NCBI GenBank assembly: GCA_013399855.1
Contig: VXAY01004337.1
Coordinates: forward strand, 1,212,068 to 1,276,067
DNA: 64,000 nt
Source: Oxyruncus cristatus
Taxonomy: Eukaryota; Chordata; Aves; Passeriformes; Cotingidae
Reading direction: 5' to 3'
Made by a program: the position numbers and the translations under genes. Numbering within the stretch: the stretch's first letter is position 1; every line of letters begins with the position of its first letter. Below, piece after piece: positions 27,215 through 39,857 of this stretch. The notes below the pieces were generated by a model that did no database searches, was not told where the DNA came from, and saw only the letters and a program-made list of their open reading frames with translations.

Positions 27215-27328
27215 TAATAACATCCAGGTCACAGGTTTGATCCCCGCAGAGGCCATTCACTCAAGAGTTGGCCTCAGTGATCCTCATAGGTCCCTTCCAA
27301 CTCAGAATATTCTGTGACTCTGTGAAAT
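27215..27328 (+). mobile_element. tRNA-Ile-derived SINE, 3' half with CR1-like tail
   Basis: Continuation of the SINE that begins at 26779. TAATAACATCCAGG corresponds to the tRNA-Ile anticodon loop and arm, and CACAGGTTTGATCCCCG is the T-arm with the B box (tRNA consensus GGTTCGATCCC). GGCCATTCACTCAAGAGTTG follows, then a CR1-derived 3' tail with GGTCCCTTCCAACTCAGAAT, ending in ATTCTGTGACTCTGTG. The tail explains how such SINEs borrow the CR1 machinery. This identifies the element as a CR1-mobilised, tRNA-derived SINE. Confidence 0.8.
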
Positions 27329-30300
27329 TAGGCGAATATGCACTATATGTGCTGCCCCATTTCAGTGCCGCCTACACCTCAGGAGCCAGAGAGCAGCCCC
27401 AAATCTACCTAAATCTCTCATCACTTCCTTAATAGGAGATATCACACTGGGTGCCTAACTCCAGGCACAGCAGGTTGCCCAGCAGCAAACCACAATCACC
27501 ATGGTGCCCCCAGTCTAATGAGGCATGGGAGTCTCATAACTAAGGGGCAATGTGCTTTGGGTTGTAGTCCTCCTTTGATACTCCTGTAACTTGTTGTGTT
27601 TCCTTCTGACAAAGAGAGATTGCCCCCTTTCTCTCTGATTTTCCACATGTTGGATGTTGAAGCAAAAAAAGAGGACTGCATGAGGCAATTGTATAGTTAA
27701 GTGATTGCTTAGATATGTGTCCAATTTATTTCCAACATACAAAAATGCAGACTGAAGGATGCTATGCTCAGCAGAAGGTTATTTTCCTTGTCTGACTACT
27801 GGCTACTTTGGAGGCAAGGGGTCAGGCACTTGATTAGATGAATTACAACCTAAAGTCCCCTAGTATAAACTATGTCATGCCCCAGGCTTCTCAAAACAAG
27901 TCTCCCTATTTTAACTCATAATGGGTAGCTGGATTCACTAAATGGCCTAATCACAGCAACATAAATATTTATGGGAAAATTTTTCTAATTAAGGTATAAG
28001 CTTGTTTAGATGTTATCAGTTAGAAAGGGCTTTCCCAACAAGAAAATGGCTGTTAGGAGACATTAGGAAATGGTTAAACTCCAAGGGATTAAAAGGTCAT
28101 TGAAGTGGCAACATGCAGAGTCTATTATGGTTGAAATTTAGCTTGCATTCATGTCTTATGTGTCTCCTACATCTAGAATTAAAAGAGCATCCTCTATGCA
28201 GAAAAACAAAATGGTAATTTTGTTTATTCTTTGAAAAATAAAGTAACATTACAGAAGATTGCCTAAGCTAGAATGATTTACAATCGTTTTAGAAATTAAA
28301 TGCTCTCAAAAGAAACAATTTTTTAAATTCTTGCTTCATGCATTGTTACATGAAAACCTGTATTTACCTCAGTAGTGACATTTGCAAAGTAAAGATCCAA
28401 TAATGGCTAAAAGCCTCAGAATTTGCCCCCAGAACCTCAGCCACACAGAGACTTCAGACTGAGAAAAAATATGTCTGACATGGTACACATTTAATGCTGT
28501 TGTTATTTGCTGATGTTGCGAGTGCTGATGGTGTAAACATGGATAATAAATTCAGGTTAAGTCACATTTTGGTCACCACGTTTTTCGGGTCTCATACTAC
28601 AAGCACCAACTAACAATATATAGATCACACTCACAGCCTTATTATGACAGCATAAATCTTAAATAACTTCAGTGCCTTCAAGAAAATTGCTCCAGGTTTA
28701 CTCCAGTGTAAGTATCAGAGGAATTCATCCCTTAAAGTAAAATTTTTAAGTTGTCTTACAGGGAAATAGCTGTATAAAACTGTCTATGTGAAGTACAGGC
28801 AGAACTATTCCCTGGGGGAAAAAGTATGTATTTTCTGTGAGACTTCATTAGTCTGCTAAAAAGTGTGTGTGTGTCTGCCATATGGTATTTTACTCTGAAG
28901 GTATAACTCAAAAGGAAAACTCAGAAAAAGAAAGGAGAATGTTCTGCAAACCTTCTGCCTTTGAGCAAAATCTACGTATTTTAAAACATTTCAATGAGAA
29001 AGTATAAAGTATAGATATCTAAATGACATCAATGCACTTTATTGTATCTGTCTAACTCTTTGAGGTCGGCATCTGTAAAAGTTTCAAGAGCAGGCACAAG
29101 GAGATAAACATTACTGCTTCCCCGAAATAATGAAGACTGTGCTGTTTGTTAGTTGATATCAACTGCAACCAAGCAGGACATAAAACTATAATTTTATCTG
29201 AAGGCAGCTTTGTTCATTTGGAATACCTTTCCAGGCCAGGATATCACAGCTGTAACCTTGCTAAACACATCTATACAGCTGAGACCACAGGAGCTACTGC
29301 AGAAAACCATAAAATGGCATGTTCAGAGGGTGATGGCATTCAAATTTCTGAATAAATCAGATCTTGGTTTTATCCTTCTCCTTTAACTAACTTGCTATAG
29401 ATGAACACTCCCCTGCTATACACAAGTGCCATACACATGACTTAGAGAGCTGGGGGTGTCAGTTCAAAGGCACAGACCATTGCCAATCCTGCACAATAAA
29501 GAAGAATATTTGAAGGAAAGCAACACAGTATGGGATGGCATTGAGCTCCTGTTTGATTGAGATGAGTCCGATTGTGGCAGAAAAAAAAAAAGTGAGGAAA
29601 CCAAAAGAAGCTGGTTTGAGAGCCTGGGAGTTTGGGGAGCTTGTTGAAAGCTGTTCAAGCCCCAGTGGCCTTAGTCACAGGAATCTGCGTGCTGTTCATG
29701 CTCACACTGTGGTTCCATAGCCATTAGTTGGAGGCTTATGTGCTGACTGATCTCCCAGAAGTACAAATTTGATCTGGCTCAAGAATGGACACATGTTCAC
29801 ATTTCTGTCAAATTTGCCAGAACACACCATACAGAACTGTCCATTTGGAGTTTATGTTGGCTGTACACCAGCTGGGCAAGGATGAGTGACTTTCAGCATA
29901 GTTTAAGTTAGTGTGGCATGGAGCAACAATACCTGATCTAAGCTGAGGTGTACTTGATACAGATAATCCATTATCATTTGTGGATGGATTAATATGGGTG
30001 TTGTTGTATCAGAATAATGTGTTTTGCCTTACAGTTCCAGCATTTCTGATGCAGAAGGAGGGATTTCAAAGGGTAGAGGTACTTCTCTACTGAACTGCAG
30101 TTTCAGTTATACCTGCTCTTCTACAGAGAAGAAATTATTTAGTGATGATTTGCTTTCCTCTTTCTGAAAGATAATGAATGATTCTGTGGGTAGAATGGGA
30201 CCCAATCGTTTGCACTGGAAACCAGTATTGAGATGCCAAAAGTGAATTGAGCTTGGGGCTCCTGTCTTCCTGACACCCTCAGTGAGCCTCGATCAGAAAT

Positions 30301-33300
30301 GACTTTGTTAATGGGCAGCCATTGCCCACAGCACTGAAAGTCTATAAATAGGCTTACTGAATGTCTTTTGGGCATACACATAGGGTGAGCAATGCTTTTC
30401 CTTTTACAGAAAATAAATATATTTGAGTTTTCAAAAAATTTATATAGGAAGGAATCAATGTGTTAAATTAATGATGCCTTATTATCTGACTGCAACATGA
30501 GAAAAGACAAGAAGAGAAATAGTACTTAGGGACAACTATCACAGCACAGGAACGAAATTTGACATGAAGTGTGCACTTCATCATATGGCTGCAAGGCCTA
30601 TTTTGACAGGATCATGTAACTTCAGCTTTCAATTCCTGACTGGATGTGCGGTCAAGGAGCGTTAGGAGCATCTTTCCTTAGGTCCAACTCCCACCCTGGC
30701 CAGCAGTTTCTCAGTAGAATTCATACAAGCATCACTGTGCTTCAGGCATTTCTAAATAAAACTAAAATCTGGCTAGAGATCATCTTATTTTGCAAGCCCA
30801 CTTCATTTTCTAGACATATGGTTCCCCTAAATGCTTTAGTATTATGGCACATGGATGGTGGGAGGAGGAGGAGGCTGAGCTGGGAGCCAATCCAACAGGA
30901 GTGAGGTATCTTTTACCACACTGTGCCACTGTAAGAGTAAAAAATTTGCCACTGGAAGATTATCATCAGTAGCAGGTACCCTTAAAGACTCAGACAGCTC
31001 AGAAAGCTCACTTTCTCTGGGAACATCGGTAGGTATCAGTCATCTTTAGGTTGCTCTTAAAATTGAATACAGTAATTTCAATGGGAATTAGCAACTATAT
31101 TCCATTGCAACAATTTATTGCACTTCCAAAATTGCCCAGAGAAGTAAACTTCCTTCACTACACAAATATGTTGGACTGTCCCTTCAGGAAGAGAAGGTGC
31201 TTCTGTCCATAGCCTGGGCACTAGGCTGCTTCCTGGAAGTCTTGCTTGTAGGGTGGGTGAAACCTGATACTGTGTTTATACTGACATATTGAAACAAGCT
31301 GATTCCTGCCTAAGTCTTTTCAGAAGAACATAAAATGCTAGACCTAGCTTTTCCGAAGAAATGTATGATTTTGAGTGTTTCAAGTTTTGCCCAACTTTTA
31401 CTCATTTTGAGACAATTAGAAAGAGTCTGACTTTCCAATCTGTATTGCTTCCAAACAAGTAGAGGAGCCCGAAGTAGAGGAGCCCCACAGGCAGAGTTGC
31501 CCAGATTTCTTAGTCACATTAAAATAGCTTGGACTCAGTAAATAGCTGTTTTGTCTGAGATTTAACTTGAAAAGCACAAAAGATTATTATGAAGAGACGG
31601 TAGTAGAAACAGCTAAATGATGGTGGTCTAAAATCCTTCCAGGAGTAAAGTGTCCTTATAGTGTTGGTTACCACATCTTTTTAATTTTTCAAAAATGTGT
31701 AACTTGTCTGACAGTGATGTTGCAAGCAGAGCTTTAGATTGTTTCCTGCTTAAGAAAGCTGCAAAGCAGAAGCTTTCTCAGCTAAAATGCATGTCAGATG
31801 AAACCTGAAGGAACAAAACAATAATTACATACAAGACACATTTTCCCATGTTACATGGCAGAAGAAAATGAGTGAAAACATGAATCAGAGAACAAAAGGG
31901 TTGTCAGAGTATTTGATTAAATGCAGTAGTCCTATTAGGAGGGCAAAGAGAGAAATCAGGAACAGTGACCTTTTCAAGAATTGACTCCTGTACACAAGTA
32001 TGGCCCCAAGAATATAGTGCATTTGGGTATGATAAAATGGTTCACCTTCACAGACACTATCAGGAACCAAGACTTCCCCTGCACTGTTCAAGTGTGTATA
32101 TGGAAGGAAAGGTGACAGCTCCACAGAATGGCCATCATAGTGTAACTGTAGGATGGACTCCTCCAGTGCTGGGGCGTTAGGGTGCCTCAGAAATCCCTTA
32201 AACCTACAATTTTGACAGCAGTGGTTTATGTGAATGATGAAGCAGACCTACAGTTATCAAACTAGCCAGTTAGGGCTAGCTGTTGAGAGGAAAAGCTGCA
32301 GTCCCATTGCAGAGGTTGCCTGTGTTCTTTCATGCTCTATGCTTTACCATATTAAAGATTGGTACGTGTTGAAATCTCAATACTTAAAAACAAGTGAATT
32401 TTGTCAAATTTGTTCCCGAAATGTGACATTTTGCCTCTCTTATTTAAACTACAACCAGTTAATTTTAAATTTTAGCGGTACACTTTTTCCTAGGAGCCTC
32501 CTCAGAAATTTCATAGGTGCTTAATCCACACCTAAAATGAGGGGCTACCAGAAGCTACTTCTCCTAATTACAACAGCATGAACTACTTGTAATTCGATAC
32601 ATTATATTCAGGAGTGAAAGAATTCACACTTCTAAACTTCCCCTCCTCCCCCCCTCTTCCCGAAATACGGTGTGTATTATACTGATAAAGGCTGTGGAGA
32701 GATTCACACCGCACTACAGTTTGCCAGTGCCTTGCTAAAGTCCTGATGGTAAGTAGACACCTGGGGGGTCCCCTTCCTATGCTGTGAAGGCAAAAGGTCT
32801 TTGTTAGTTTTGTACCTACAGAGACAACTTCTTCACTTAGCAGTTTTTCCCATTACTTTGTACAAATGGTGGAAATTACCAGTGGAGTATGAAGAAACTG
32901 GCCACTCTAGGAATTATTTACTTTTATACAGCAGATACATCAGGTTGTCATTTACACCCTCCTAACCTGTGGAGAATAAAGCAGAGGCAGAGATGGTTTC
33001 ATTCAATGTTTTCAATGTGTTTCAAGATACTGGTTTTGAAGGAGGTGTTACACAAATGGAAAAAACCAAGATCATTTGTGTGATATTACCGACACATGCA
33101 AAATAGGATTTTGTTTTGATGGTAACAGCAATGATGACACAATCCTCTGCCTTGTGTGCTAATTGATCCATCAACAGACTGCACCACACCTCTGCTTTTC
33201 CTCCATATGGTGTATTAGTAATTAGGCCATTTGAGTCTATTTTCTGGAGGTGGCTCAGTACCTCTAAGTCAATTAAACTGTTTTCATTATTCAAAGATTT

Positions 33301-36300
33301 CTTACAGATTCACTTTTTATGAGACTCTTTAAAGAAGAATATAGACTATATGGAAAATAATTTTCAGGATGATAATGCAATTGTTTATGCTTGGATTAAC
33401 CTGTCAGCTGGTAAAAAGCAAAACAGCACAAGAGGATCAGAGGAAGGGTCTAAGTCTTATGCAGATGCTTTTGTTAGAGAAACTCTCAATCTTCTTAATG
33501 TGTCAGTCAAATCAAAAATTGAAATGGAAAGCCTTAGCTTCTTTTTTCCTTTCTATTTCTCTCTCTGTATCTCGTAACTGACAATTCAAGGATTGAAGTA
33601 TTTCTGAGCTCTAGGAAAAAAAAAAAAGGAGGATGGGATAAAAAGGACTAAATATGGGACTACAATTAACATGTAAATCAGGTAGATTATGCCTGGCTAA
33701 GACAACAGCTGCAGTGCATGGGCCAAACGCTGTCGTGCCACTGCCACTCTGGCCTTCGGCATCCTCCCATCAAAGCGGTGAGACTAAAGCCTAAACAGGA
33801 CTGAGGATGCATGGCTGTGCTTGTGTGTCTTCTGTCTGTGATGGCTTTGCCTTTGGATAAACTCCTCTTTGAGGTCCTGGCTGTGGTCCTGGAGTGAGCC
33901 CTGCTGCAGAAGCTGCTGCCTGACACTGATAAGCTTCCAGGAGCTGGGGACCTGGCCCCCAAGCCTGGCTGCCAGCAACTTGCAGTCACATCCAGCCCTG
34001 CAGCAGGTGCAGACTAATTAGCCTAATTAAAGCAACTTCATTTGCCCCTCCAGCAGTTAATATCTCAATTTCAAACCTTCATTACTAGGGGTTAATAACT
34101 CAGGCAAATAAACACACTTGGGACTTCAATCTGATGTAATATGGAGACTGTTTTTTCTTCCCAGTTGAAATAAATATTGTGAATGTGAAATCCTTAAAAA
34201 AAAAAATCCCAAACCACCTAATGTCATCCAAATCCACTCCTGGGTAGTCATGTCCCTCATAGGTGCAGTGGCAGGGAGATGACCGAATATCATTTAAGGC
34301 ATCAGACTCTTGTAAGGGTTACTTATTTTCCTGTCACTTGAAAGACCGTGTTGTTAGCCCCAGAGAAAGCACATTTAAATGAGAAAGCTCATTTCCCTTA
34401 CGGGTTACAGGCAATTAGCACCACAACATTTGGATCACATTTCTGACGTTTAGAATAACATACAGAAGTTGCAGAAACTTCATTTCTCTGTAGAGTTCAT
34501 TTGGGTTAGGAAAGTGTTGTAAAATGGAAAAATGTTCACTCTGCCATGCTAGCTGTGGCAGGCAGGGCCCAGCAAGCCCCTGCTCCCTGCCATCCCCCCT
34601 GGTTGCTTGCAGAAAGGACTAGTTTTCCCAGGAAGATGCCCTAACATCTGGTCCACATCTCTCAGGACTGGGGACCCACAGGGCTTTCACAACTACAAGT
34701 TTTGAGCCCTTCACAACGAGAGTAAATCACTATTGAAACTGTGTATTCGTTAGCTATTTTCCTTCCATTGGCTCCATTGCAGGAATAAACTCCAAAACAA
34801 CAGAAATCAAAGATGCCTTTTTATTATTTTTATTTTCTGGCACAATTATCACCACCAGTTTAGGCAGGGAACATGTTGTGGAAATTGTCTGCTCCCTGGA
34901 TCCCACTTCCCTTTTGTTCACTCCCACTGAGTTGGCACAGCTCTCTCGCCAAGGGCCCTAGGGGCTGCAGGGGAACGCCACGCTGCCGACACTCCCCACA
35001 CTCCCTCTTGGAGCCTCTGAAGACATTTCTGATCTTTTCAACCCTGGCTTGTTTCTGTCAGTCCAGTTAAACTGAGGACAGTGCTTTGATTCCTGAGTTT
35101 GCTTTCTGTGCTGGTTTTCAGGAGTGTCCAGGGCTTGCAATGTACATCATCTTTGCAAAAAAATGGGGCGTGTGGCAGGCCATCCACATAGTTACTCTCC
35201 AAAATAGGTTGGAAAATAGCAGTTAATAAATATCATGACGGTCTGCAGAAGGATTTCATTAAGACTGTACTTTTGGAAATGAACTCCGAACTTTGTTTGA
35301 TGTCTCTTCTTGTAATTGATATTTTGAAGAAATCCCTTAGCAGTTTTGTGGCTTATTGGCCCCATGCGTATGAGGAATATTTGTGACATAGAGCAGCAAA
35401 ATATGTATCCAGCTGAGGTGTCAAGAACATCCAGAACTGGAGAGACAGTTCACAGGGTTCTGCTGATTTATTTGTCACATTTTATCTTGACATGTGCACA
35501 CAAAAAAGGGTCACAAGTTACACCAAAATCGCTACCGATGCAGAAAGAGAAAGAACCCCCTTTCTTCCCTTTACCTCTCCCTTGCTGTCTGTCACCACCT
35601 AGCAAATGACATTTCTAAGCTGGAAAACAGTCCTTCCTCCCATTTCTCCCCAACTTCAAAGAGGAAACAACACCTCACCTTAACACCAGGTCCCAGGTTC
35701 GAGATGGGAAATGGTCTCCTCCCTTTCACAGAATGCTATCACTGCCTGTAATTACCTCTCACATTGTTTTTCAAGTACTGCATGCTCTCACAATCCATTA
35801 CAAATGGATTACAGATAGGAATAATTTCATGGCTCTATGGTTAATATCTAACACTGTATATTGCTTTTTGTGGTGATCAGACCTTACTACTTTCATGTGG
35901 CTTACCTGTGGTGCAGAGTCTCTGCGAGCAGGAAGAAGCCCTGTGACAAAGGTGTGAGCCTTGAGAGAAGCCGGCACTGAGAGACCTGCACCAGCACCTC
36001 TCTAACAGTGGAAACTATCTGACAGAACCAGCCTGTTGTTAGCAGGCACGTCTGGAGCAGGGACTTGTTGATATTACATTGCTGGACAGGATGTATGATC
36101 TTGAGGTATCTAGCATAGCTATGCCAATTGACACTTCTAACCATGGGAAGGGTGTTTTCCCAGAAGTTGCCAGTAGATTCCCCAGACATGTGATTTTTTC
36201 CCAGGCGTCCACAAAAAGAGAGGATGTAAAGAGTTTTGCAAGGTCTGTGCATGGCACTGATGTACATTTGTAAGAGAGCTAGCGTGTCCCTTGGAGATCT

Positions 36301-36464
36301 GCAAATGGAGAGAGGTTGGAAGCTGTGAGTTCTGACCGAATCTGATATTCTTTGGATGGAAGGCTCATTTTCCTTGAAGGCAGTGGGAACTCAGTGGTTA
36401 CAGTGGAGAAGATCTCTCTGTAGGTCTTTAGGGGGTATTTCTCATTCTTCGAGGTCAGTGAAGT
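27329..36464. other. Unique non-coding sequence
   Basis: No supported gene. Contents noted: a short (GT)n run near 28864-28876, a C-rich G-quadruplex candidate at 32640-32661 (listed separately), and a GC-richer patch at about 33690-34020 with frames open on the minus strand but no motif. The 90-codon minus-strand frame at 33022-33294 lacks compatible splice phases and is not called. Confidence 0.5.
32640..32661 (-). other. Potential G-quadruplex motif (minus strand)
   Basis: The plus strand has C runs of 4, 7 and 3 separated by TCCT and TCTT. The minus strand reads GGG-AAGA-GGGGGGG-AGGA-GGGG. Splitting the middle run gives four G-tracts of at least three with loops of 1-4 bases, which meets the usual G-quadruplex pattern. 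No gene or promoter is visible next to it. Confidence 0.6.
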
Positions 36465-37637
36465 TGTCATGGGTTTACCAGCCCCCTCCTCCTGGGGTTG
36501 AAAAACAGTTAATTCCAGGTAGATTTCCAGAGCAAAGCCCATCAAAAGTTTTAGTAATGCCTCTGTGAATGACATATTTAAGAAAATAGAAGAGAAGATG
36601 AATTGTGCAGAAGAAATTCCAGCCTGGAGGAGAGTGGAGGAGAGCAAGAGAGAGCAATGTAGCCTCCAAGGTCAGTGTAGCAGGAGGGGGGAGGAGAGGC
36701 CCGGAGGGGGCCCCTCTCCCCCTCCAGCAGGGGAAAATACTTAAAAACTAAAACCCTGCCACCTGTGGAAAATTATTTGGAGTGAGGAGACCCTCTTACA
36801 GCTCATGAAGGAGCCTGTGCCAGAGCAGAGGAGTGCACGGAGGAAGCTGTGACTCCATGGGAGGCCTAAGATGAAACAGAGTCTTGCTGGAGACCTGTGG
36901 CCCTTGGAGAGAGAAACCTATGCTGGAGCAAGGGTCCCGGGTAGGACTTGTGATCCCAGTGAGGGATTTATGCTGGTGCAATTCATTTGTGACCCTAAAG
37001 GACAGCAGAGTATGGAAGAACTGTTGTCCAAGGGTAGACTCACGCTGGAGAAGCTCATCCAAGGCTGTCTCCCGTGAGAAGGGACCCCACAAGAAACAGG
37101 GGATGGACTCGGTGCCATTATCCCCTGTAACAGTGGTGAAGACCCTGGTGCAGCAAGTTGTCCCCTTGCAGTCCATGGAGGACCTCACAGGGCCCGAGTA
37201 CCCCCCAGCCTCCGGTCCTGGCCCGGCAGGGAGGAGCAGGGACAGTCCTGGGGTCGATGTGCAGCAGAGAGAAAGAGAGAGAGAGATTTCCAGCTATAAC
37301 AGATCGAAGTTGCCGCCCTAGAGATAATAGAAGAAAACTTTCAAGTGCTGCAAATTTGATTCTGGGGGACTGTAACCCTGAAGGTAGAGAAGAGACTTTT
37401 CTCCTCCTGGACTGATACAGGGGGGAGAGATAATTTTGTAAATATATATCATTTTCTTCATAAGAAAACCTAGTTAGAATTGTTGTATATATTATTCTTT
37501 AGTTTTTATCCTGCTAGTAATAAATTTAATATTATTCCCCCATGTCAAGTCTCTTCTGTCTGTATAAAACTTCTCTCATCTTATAACAATTGTGTAAAAG
37601 GTTTGAAAAAAAATCAGTCCAGAGTAAACCCATGACA
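36465..37637 (+). mobile_element. Solo LTR of an avian ERVL-type endogenous retrovirus
   Basis: About 1.17 kb bounded by perfect 14-bp inverted ends: TGTCATGGGTTTAC at 36465-36478 and GTAAACCCATGACA at 37624-37637. AAGT precedes it (36461-36464) and recurs at 37637-37640. It overlaps the last LTR base if the end is CA, so the target-site duplication is 3-4 bp. Inside are the repeated CTGGAG/GGACC-type words of avian ERVL LTRs, for example GCTGGAGAAGCTCATCC and GGCTGTCTCCCGTGAGAAGG (about 37047-37081). A purine-rich GAGAGA tract follows, then a polyadenylation signal AATAAA at 37519-37524. No gag, pol or env sequence flanks it, so it is a solo LTR left by recombination. The open frames inside (for example 36884-37321, plus strand) are LTR sequence read as protein and are not genes. 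Confidence 0.85.
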
Positions 37638-39857
37638 AGTGCTCCAAATCCCTGAGCATTAAGGCACTCTGCCTGGCAACTAGGCATTGGGAAGGGGGCA
37701 GGGTGAGGTGGCACTAGCTCTCCCAAACCCCATGACAAGACTAGACCCTTTTCTTCCTTTTGTGTTTTTGTTTTTCACCCGTCTGTTTTCTTAGCGCAGA
37801 TTATAAACATTGTCGGGGCACCATCTTACTGTTACAGATAATGTGTCCGGTGCAGAGAGAGGATTGGTTTTTAAATCCAGCTGCATTCAACTATAATGCA
37901 GCTAAATACATAATCTCTATGCCAAAAGAGCCACCAGCATATTTACTTTGTCAACAATTAGAAAGAAATAGTAGAGATAGTCAAAGAAATTGTAGAGATA
38001 GTAAAAAAAAGGTGAATGGAATAAATGCTTCTCTGCATTTATGCATACTTCTTGTGCTAATATCAATTATAACAAAACCAAACCAAACCAGACCTCATAT
38101 ATAAGTACTTTCCAAAGAGAGTCTCCTGTGGTTAGTGAAGGTGAGAACATATTGCGCTGCCTGGTACACATATGATAGACCATTCCATTTTGCTGGAAGA
38201 GATAGTTGATGTTTTTTTCCTCTTACTGATATTTTTTAAATCAGACCAATTAAAGTACAAATTCTTTTCTAAAAATCTAACCCTCTGGGCATAGCAAAAC
38301 GATATCACGTTCATTCTCTTTTTACAGTAATCTGTCCTCCATTTATCTTTTATGATCTAAAGGTATTTCTCAAATTCATAGGCTTTAACATGAAGAGAGC
38401 ACATTGTTGTCTCCAATATCAACAGCAAAATCTTCAGCATTCCTTTGAATTTCCAGCCATACAAAGGAGTTTTCAGACATGACAAGAAGATTGAGGTGGC
38501 TGGTAATGTAAAGTTAAAACCAGATTTTTATCCAGAATCTTTATAGGTTTTACTTGATTTTTGGAAATAATACAGTGGTGTTTTGTCTCAGTGTTTCTTG
38601 CTGAATCTTTTAATATATAATGTTATTTACAACCTTTCTGTCATGGGATTCAGCCACTGAAATGCTATGTGGGAGTATTTTCACTGGACAGGAAAAAGAG
38701 CATGATGGATAATCTCCATCAAGCATATCATTGCTTCCAGGTGTTGGTTCATTATTATTAGTTACTCATGGGCTTACCTACCTTCTCAGAACTTCTTCCT
38801 TCTCAAAATAGCAATCCCAAAATAGAAGCTGCCATTCAAGGCACAGATTGGTTAAGGTACTTGGGATACATTTCTTAGTTCTGCTTTCCAGGATAGTCTA
38901 GATTTGACTTACAGGAAATTCTTGAGGAAAAAAAACAACAAAAAAATTAGTTTTCTAGCTGTAGATCTCTTCACAAAAGTAATGGCCATATTCCTTCTCT
39001 TTCACATTTTCCCTTTAATGTGTAAATCGGAATATATTTTGGCATAATTTTGTAGATGTTTTTGATGATGTGCCACTTTTTCTGAAACAGAATAACACTG
39101 AAGGCCATTGATTCAGAAAATCCATTTCCTGTCTGGAAAAAACTCTAGCAACTTCGGTTGGAAGTAGAACCCAAAATTACCATAGGTGAAAATTGAGAGA
39201 ATTTTTTTCCCAAATTACTCACTGTCTATGAAGTGACAAGAGCTTGTGAACAGCCAGTGTCCTGATTTTGCAGTGATGGATGGATACCAAGGAAACCCCC
39301 TTCCAAGTGTTTAAAGTATTTGTCTTTAAAAATATGTATTTCTAAAGAAGGCCATGTTACAAACAGGACTTTAAACCAAACTCATGGTGAACAATTCCAA
39401 ATAATGAGAGGCAAACCAGGAGGAGAGTTTTCGCTTATGTGTTTCAAATGTTTTAACACTGTTGAATCCATTCTGAAAAATAACATGTTCATCAAGTTCA
39501 ATAAAAGTTGATGGGATTCATGTGCTGCATGTTCTTGAACAAGTTACTTTTTCCAGACACACAGAAAACAGCTTCTAGATGGTGGTCTTTAAGTCAAAAG
39601 GTTAATATTTTGTTCTGTGTTAGAAATCTATAGAAAAATGCCTTTAATTAAAAACAGGCAAATTAAAGGTTCCAGATAAGTGTTTCAACACCAGAGAGGG
39701 TTTTATAAACTCCTTGATTTCATATAGCTGTATTTTGACTGAGGGATTACATTTCAATGATAATTCCATGCAGAAATATGCTTTAGGTCCATGTCAGGTT
39801 GTAATGTCTGTGAACAGAGACATGGGAAGCTTTTGCTGTTATGTTAAACACTTGCTT
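37638..39857. other. Unique non-coding sequence downstream of the LTR
   Basis: No gene. Just after the solo LTR, at 37722-37737, the words CAAACCCCATGACAAG resemble the LTR end (AAACCCATGACAAG), perhaps by chance or from an older copy. A 21-bp imperfect tandem duplication (AAAGAAAT..GTAGAGATAG) lies at 37962-38003. The rest is AT-rich. Confidence 0.5.

Noticed and set aside
26786..27255. tRNA-Ile-like sequence as a functional tRNA gene
   Set aside because: The arms are mutated, the sequence is interrupted by a 395-bp CR1, and it carries a CR1-like tail. It is a SINE.
33022..33294. 90-codon minus-strand frame as an exon
   Set aside because: The possible acceptor and donor sites do not give a consistent phase, and no family was recognised.
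36884..37321. 145-codon plus-strand open frame as a gene
   Set aside because: It lies wholly inside the solo LTR and reflects LTR sequence composition.
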